A stretch of DNA of 64,000 nucleotides from Hydrogenophaga taeniospiralis (GTDB lineage: Bacteria > Pseudomonadota > Gammaproteobacteria > Burkholderiales > Burkholderiaceae_C): the NCBI RefSeq assembly GCF_020510445.1, contig NZ_JAHBAG010000001.1, positions 1,836,501 to 1,900,500 of the forward strand. Reading direction: 5' to 3'. The notes beneath the pieces were generated by a model, which made no database searches, was not told the origin of the DNA, and worked only from the letters and a program-made list of their open reading frames with translations. Of this stretch, positions 61,024-64,000 are shown one piece after another. How positions within the stretch are numbered: position 1 is the stretch's first letter; each line of letters starts with the position of its first letter. A program made the position numbers and the translations under genes.

Positions 61024-61893
61024 ATGAGCCAGCAGTCCATCACCCCCGAGTTGCGCCAGTGGGTCGCCGAGCAGATCCGCCTCGGTCACCTGCCCGAAGC
61101 GGTGATCGAGGCCATGGTCCAGGCCGGTTGGAAAGAGGACCTGGCCACGTCGGCGCTGGACGGCGCGCTGCAGACCCGGCGCGCGCGGGCCCCGAACTCT
61201 GCCGCGCTGGCAGCGGGCCCGGCGAGCGGCGCGGGCGAACGCATGCCCGGGCTGGACCTCACGCAGTCGCCGCGCCGCATCGACGCCGGCGACCGCTGGG
61301 TGGATGTGATTGCGACGTTGGGCCTGCCGCGCGTGGTGCTGCTCGGCGGTCTGCTGAGCGCCGAGGAGTGCGATGCGCTGGTGGAGGCCGCGCGGCCCCG
61401 TCTGGCGCGCTCGCTCACCGTGGAGACGCGCACCGGCGGCGAAGAGCTCAACCCCGACCGCACCAGCCACGGCATGTTCTTCAACCGGGGCGAGGGCGAA
61501 TTGGTGACCCGCATCGAGCAGCGCATCGCGCGCCTGCTGCGCTGGCCGCTGGAAAACGGCGAAGGCATCCAGGTGCTGCAGTACCGCCCCGGGGCCGAAT
61601 ACAAGCCGCACTACGACTATTTCGACCCCGTCGAACCGGGCACGCCGACCATCCTCAAACGGGGCGGGCAGCGCGTGGCCACGCTGCTGATGTACCTCAA
61701 CGAGCCCACGCGGGGCGGTGGCACCATCTTTCCGGACGTGGGCCTGGAGGTGGCGCCGGTGCGTGGCAACGCGGTGTTTTTCAGCTACGACCGGCCGCAC
61801 CCGGCCACCCGCACCCTGCACGGTGGCGCACCGGTGATCGAGGGCGAGAAGTGGGTGGCCACCAAATGGCTGCGCGAGCGCGAGTTCGTGTGA
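61024..61893 (+). CDS. 2-oxoglutarate/Fe(II) oxygenase, prolyl-4-hydroxylase type
   Basis: 289 aa from the ATG at 61024; an earlier in-frame start lies inside yaaA. The double-stranded beta-helix has His196-x-Asp198 (KPHYDYF), distal His266 (TLHGG) and the 2-oxoglutarate Lys in EGEKWVATKW near 276. The N-terminal 75 residues are a separate helical segment (VAEQIRLGHLPEAVIEAMVQ). Bacterial P4H-like enzymes hydroxylate proline, for instance in elongation factor Tu. The target here is unknown. Its stop codon begins a family A repeat. Confidence 0.88.
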   Translation: MSQQSITPELRQWVAEQIRLGHLPEAVIEAMVQAGWKEDLATSALDGALQTRRARAPNSAALAAGPASGAGERMPGLDLTQSPRRIDAGDRWVDVIATLGLPRVVLLGGLLSAEECDALVEAARPRLARSLTVETRTGGEELNPDRTSHGMFFNRGEGELVTRIEQRIARLLRWPLENGEGIQVLQYRPGAEYKPHYDYFDPVEPGTPTILKRGGQRVATLLMYLNEPTRGGGTIFPDVGLEVAPVRGNAVFFSYDRPHPATRTLHGGAPVIEGEKWVATKWLREREFV

Positions 61894-61980
61894 AACACCC
61901 CCGCAGCGCCTGCGGCGCTTCTCCCCTCAAGGGGGCAACACCAGCGGCCCGGCAAAGCCGGTTCCGCGGTGTTCCCGGGT
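61892..61980. repeat. Family A intergenic repeat, copy 3
   Basis: GAAACACCCCCGCAGCGCC start, CTCCCCTCAAGGGGG hairpin and CAGCGGCCCGGCAAAGCCGG. Same orientation to the upstream gene as copies 1 and 2; its first bases are part of the oxygenase stop codon. Confidence 0.85.
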
Positions 61981-62031
61981 TGGCGCCGCTTCGTGCGTCG
62001 CCGATCGGCTTCAATATGGAAGACATTTGAA

Positions 62032-62883
62032 ATGAACCAGAACTCCCCCGAACACTCCCAACTCGGCAAGGCCTCGGCCTACATTGACCAGTACGACGCT
62101 TCGCTGCTGTTCCCCCTGCCGCGCGAACCCAAGCGGCGCGAGATTGGTATCAGCGGCAGCGTGCCTTTTCTCGGCGCCGATCTCTGGACCGCGTTCGAGC
62201 TGAGCTGGCTCAACCCCAAGGGCAAGCCGCAGGTGGCGCTGGCGCACATCACCGTGCCCTGCGAGAGCACGCACATCGTCGAGAGCAAGTCGTTCAAGCT
62301 TTACCTCAACAGCTTCAACAACACGGTGTTTGCCAGCGCCGACGCGGTGCGCGACCGCATCCGCGCGGACGTGAGCGCGGCCATCTGGCACGGCGGTCCG
62401 GTGCAGGCCAGCGCCGGTGTGCGGGTGCTGCTGCCCGAGCTGTTCGATTGCGAACCGGTGCACGAACTCGACGGCCTGTGCATCGACCGGCTGGACGTGG
62501 AGTGCAGCCGGTACCAGCCCGCGCCCGAGCTGCTCACGGCCGCGTTCGACGAAAAACCGGTGGAAGAGACCCTGGTCAGCGACCTGCTCAAGAGCAACTG
62601 CCTGGTCACGGGCCAGCCCGACTGGGGCAGCGTGCAGATCCGCTACAGCGGTCCGCAGATCGACCAGGCTGGCCTGCTGCAGTACATCGTGAGTTTCCGC
62701 AACCACAACGAATTCCACGAGCAGTGCGTCGAGCGCATTTACATGGACATCATGGCGCGCTGCAAACCCGCCAAGCTCCTGGTGTACGCGCGCTACACAC
62801 GCCGCGGCGGGCTCGACATCAACCCCTGGCGCGCCAGCCATCCGCAACTGCCGCCGGCCAACGTGCGCACCGCGCGGCAGTGA
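62032..62883 (+). CDS. queF: NADPH-dependent 7-cyano-7-deazaguanine reductase
   Basis: 283 aa, the long two-domain (unimodular) QueF. The QueF motif [13 protein letters not shown] is in the N-terminal half; the catalytic Cys190 and Asp197 ([13 protein letters not shown]) fall at the same residue numbers as in the E. coli enzyme. It reduces preQ0 to preQ1 for queuosine in tRNA. No preQ riboswitch is seen in the 50 nt upstream, which are mostly the family A repeat. Confidence 0.96.
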   Translation: MNQNSPEHSQLGKASAYIDQYDASLLFPLPREPKRREIGISGSVPFLGADLWTAFELSWLNPKGKPQVALAHITVPCESTHIVESKSFKLYLNSFNNTVFASADAVRDRIRADVSAAIWHGGPVQASAGVRVLLPELFDCEPVHELDGLCIDRLDVECSRYQPAPELLTAAFDEKPVEETLVSDLLKSNCLVTGQPDWGSVQIRYSGPQIDQAGLLQYIVSFRNHNEFHEQCVERIYMDIMARCKPAKLLVYARYTRRGGLDINPWRASHPQLPPANVRTARQ

Positions 62884-62886
62884 GGC

Positions 62887-62972
62887 CGGTCAGATCCGCC
62901 GCCGGGCCGTCCCAAGGCGGATCAGCCCCCTCGGGGGGCAGCGACCCGCGCAGCGGCGGAGCGTGGGGGCTC
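62887..62972. repeat. Family B intergenic repeat, inverse copy
   Basis: Reads as the reverse complement of 6784-6860: GCCGCCGGGCCGTCCCAAGG, CCCCCTCGGGGGG and GCGCAGCGGCGGAGCGTGGG. It lies between the convergent queF and deacetylase genes, whose stop it nearly touches. The hairpin may serve as a shared terminator. Confidence 0.8.
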
Positions 62973-62973
62973 A

Positions 62974-64000
62974 TCAGGCGCGGTTGAAGCCTTCGAGCAG
63001 GTTCATCGCGTTGGTGCCCACCGCGTCCACCGCGTAGCCGCCTTCGAAGGTGAACACCGTGGGCAGACCGGCGCCGGCCAGCGCCTCACCCACGGCGAAG
63101 TAATCGCCGCTTTGCAGCGTGAAGCCCGAGATCGGGTCGCCTTCGAAAGTGTCCAGGCCCATGGGCACCACCAGCGCGTTGGCATTGAAGGCTTTCACCG
63201 CGTCCAGCGCCTGGCCCAGCGCGGCGCGCCAGGTGGCGAAGTGGGTGCCGCGCGGCAGCGGCAGGTTGAGGTTGAAGCCTTCACCGGTCCCGGCGCCACG
63301 CTCGTCCGCATGGCCCAGGAAGAACGGGTACTCGGTCACCGGGTCGCCGTGGATCGAGACCGTGAGCACGTCGGCACGTTCGTAGAAGATGGTCTGCGTG
63401 CCGTTGCCGTGGTGGTAGTCCACGTCCAGCACCGCCACGCGCTGCTGGCCGCCATCCCGCAGCGCCTGAGCGGCAATGGCCGCGTTGTTCAGGAAACAGT
63501 AGCCGCCCAGGAAGTCCGGCCCGGCGTGGTGGCCCGGCGGGCGCGTGAGCGCGAACGCCGCACGTGCACCGCCCAGCACCTCGTGCGCCGCGGCCAGCGC
63601 GCAGGCCGCGCCGCCACGCGCCGCGGCCCAGGTGCCGGCCATCAGCGGCGAGCCCGAGTCGAAGGCAAACAGGCCCAGGCGCGCCGCGAAGTTTTGCGGC
63701 AGCACGTCGTTGCGAAAACCGTGGCGATTGCCCAGCGGCCACACCGAGGGCAGGGCGTCGCGCTGCGCGTTCGCCGGGTCCATGGCCACCCACTCGTCCC
63801 AGGCGCTGGCGAGGAACCGTGTGTAGCGCGCGCTGTGCACGCGGGCAATGGCGGCGTCCAGCGTGGCCTCGTCAACCAATGGGGTGTCCAGCGCACCCAG
63901 CGGGCGGCGCTGCAGTTCGGCCAACACGAAGTCCAGCCGTGCGGGCACTTCGTGACAAGGCACCATGCGGCCGCGGAACATCTCCTGCTGGCCCTGGTGC
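62974..64000 (-). CDS. HDAC-family deacetylase (acetylpolyamine amidohydrolase/AcuC-like), 5' end outside window
   Basis: At least 340 residues are visible. An in-frame ATG at 63981 exists, but the reading frame stays open to the window edge and homologs have some 20 more N-terminal residues, so the true start is probably beyond 64000. Zinc and charge-relay motifs are intact: RPPGHHAGPDFLGGYCFLNN, VLDVDYHHGNGTQTIF and the later GLDTFEGDPISGF with EGGYAVDAVGTN. The family removes acetyl groups from small amines, polyamines or proteins. The second His pair and GGYCFLNNAA favour an acetylpolyamine or small-molecule amidohydrolase, but AcuC cannot be ruled out. Confidence 0.88.
   Translation of the reverse strand, partial: HQGQQEMFRGRMVPCHEVPARLDFVLAELQRRPLGALDTPLVDEATLDAAIARVHSARYTRFLASAWDEWVAMDPANAQRDALPSVWPLGNRHGFRNDVLPQNFAARLGLFAFDSGSPLMAGTWAAARGGAACALAAAHEVLGGARAAFALTRPPGHHAGPDFLGGYCFLNNAAIAAQALRDGGQQRVAVLDVDYHHGNGTQTIFYERADVLTVSIHGDPVTEYPFFLGHADERGAGTGEGFNLNLPLPRGTHFATWRAALGQALDAVKAFNANALVVPMGLDTFEGDPISGFTLQSGDYFAVGEALAGAGLPTVFTFEGGYAVDAVGTNAMNLLEGFNRA

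Noticed and set aside
61969..62031. preQ1 riboswitch ahead of queF
   Set aside because: The upstream 50-60 nt are GC-rich tail of a family A repeat without the small C-rich aptamer pattern.

Overview
The window is GC-rich chromosomal DNA of a betaproteobacterium of the order Burkholderiales, most likely family Comamonadaceae (Hydrogenophaga/Acidovorax-like). This is inferred from gene content: the aa3 oxidase operon layout with its DUF2970, DUF2909, CtaG and SURF1 genes, DUF1841, Bug-type periplasmic receptors, and short GC-rich intergenic repeats typical of that family. No sequence search was run.

Layout. 1-4.1 kb: TamA-like outer-membrane protein (cut by the window edge), a VWA/MoxR pair, cytochrome c4, DUF1841. 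4.2-10.3 kb: 3-oxoadipyl-CoA thiolase, TauE permease, orphan ParA, MaoC hydratase, TrmL, ComF and a BioC-like protein. 10.3-20.7 kb: the aa3 cytochrome c oxidase operon with structural genes (coxB, coxA, coxC) and assembly/heme A genes (ctaG, SURF1, ctaA, ctaB, sco). Both cytochrome c4 and coxB are preceded by near-perfect FNR/Anr-type boxes just downstream of a candidate -10 element. 20.7-25.6 kb: Bug receptor, flavin/2Fe-2S reductase, epimerase, Na/Ca antiporter, membrane-anchored GH104 lysozyme.

25.6-43.7 kb is the most unusual part. A roughly 18-kb segment is bounded on the right by a tRNA-Leu(CAA) gene and on the left by a direct repeat of that tRNA's 3' end, the usual footprint of an integrated island. 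It has no integrase. It carries one tightly packed plus-strand operon. Seven of its proteins (773, 591, 222, 727, 763, 747 and 969 aa) appear to be divergent paralogs sharing one N-terminal module, several followed by tandem beta-sandwich-like repeats. Among them sits a caspase-family protease with an intact His/Cys dyad. The operon ends with a protein of unknown function (distantly like aromatic prenyltransferases) and a small toroid protein with a DxDD class II terpene-cyclase motif. Three perfect 65-bp repeats separate these two, each carrying its own Shine-Dalgarno sequence and stop/start overlap. I do not recognise this system; it is the main candidate for something undescribed.

43.7-53.7 kb: cysM, a Nudix hydrolase, TusA, a 2-hydroxyacid dehydrogenase homolog that seems to lack catalytic residues, valS, an SMP-30-like protein, and an FAD monooxygenase/DUF2783/VOC dioxygenase aromatic-degradation group. 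53.9-56.6 kb: rubrerythrin, a (Fe-S) CCG-domain protein and DUF3501, a recurring redox-stress cluster. 56.8-60.0 kb: a 1072-aa KAP P-loop NTPase fused to a formylglycine-generating-enzyme-like domain, a plausible defence or diversity-generating protein. 60.2-64 kb: yaaA, a prolyl-4-hydroxylase-like oxygenase, queF and an HDAC-family deacetylase (cut by the window edge). Two families of short palindromic intergenic repeats (A and B) are scattered through the core regions.
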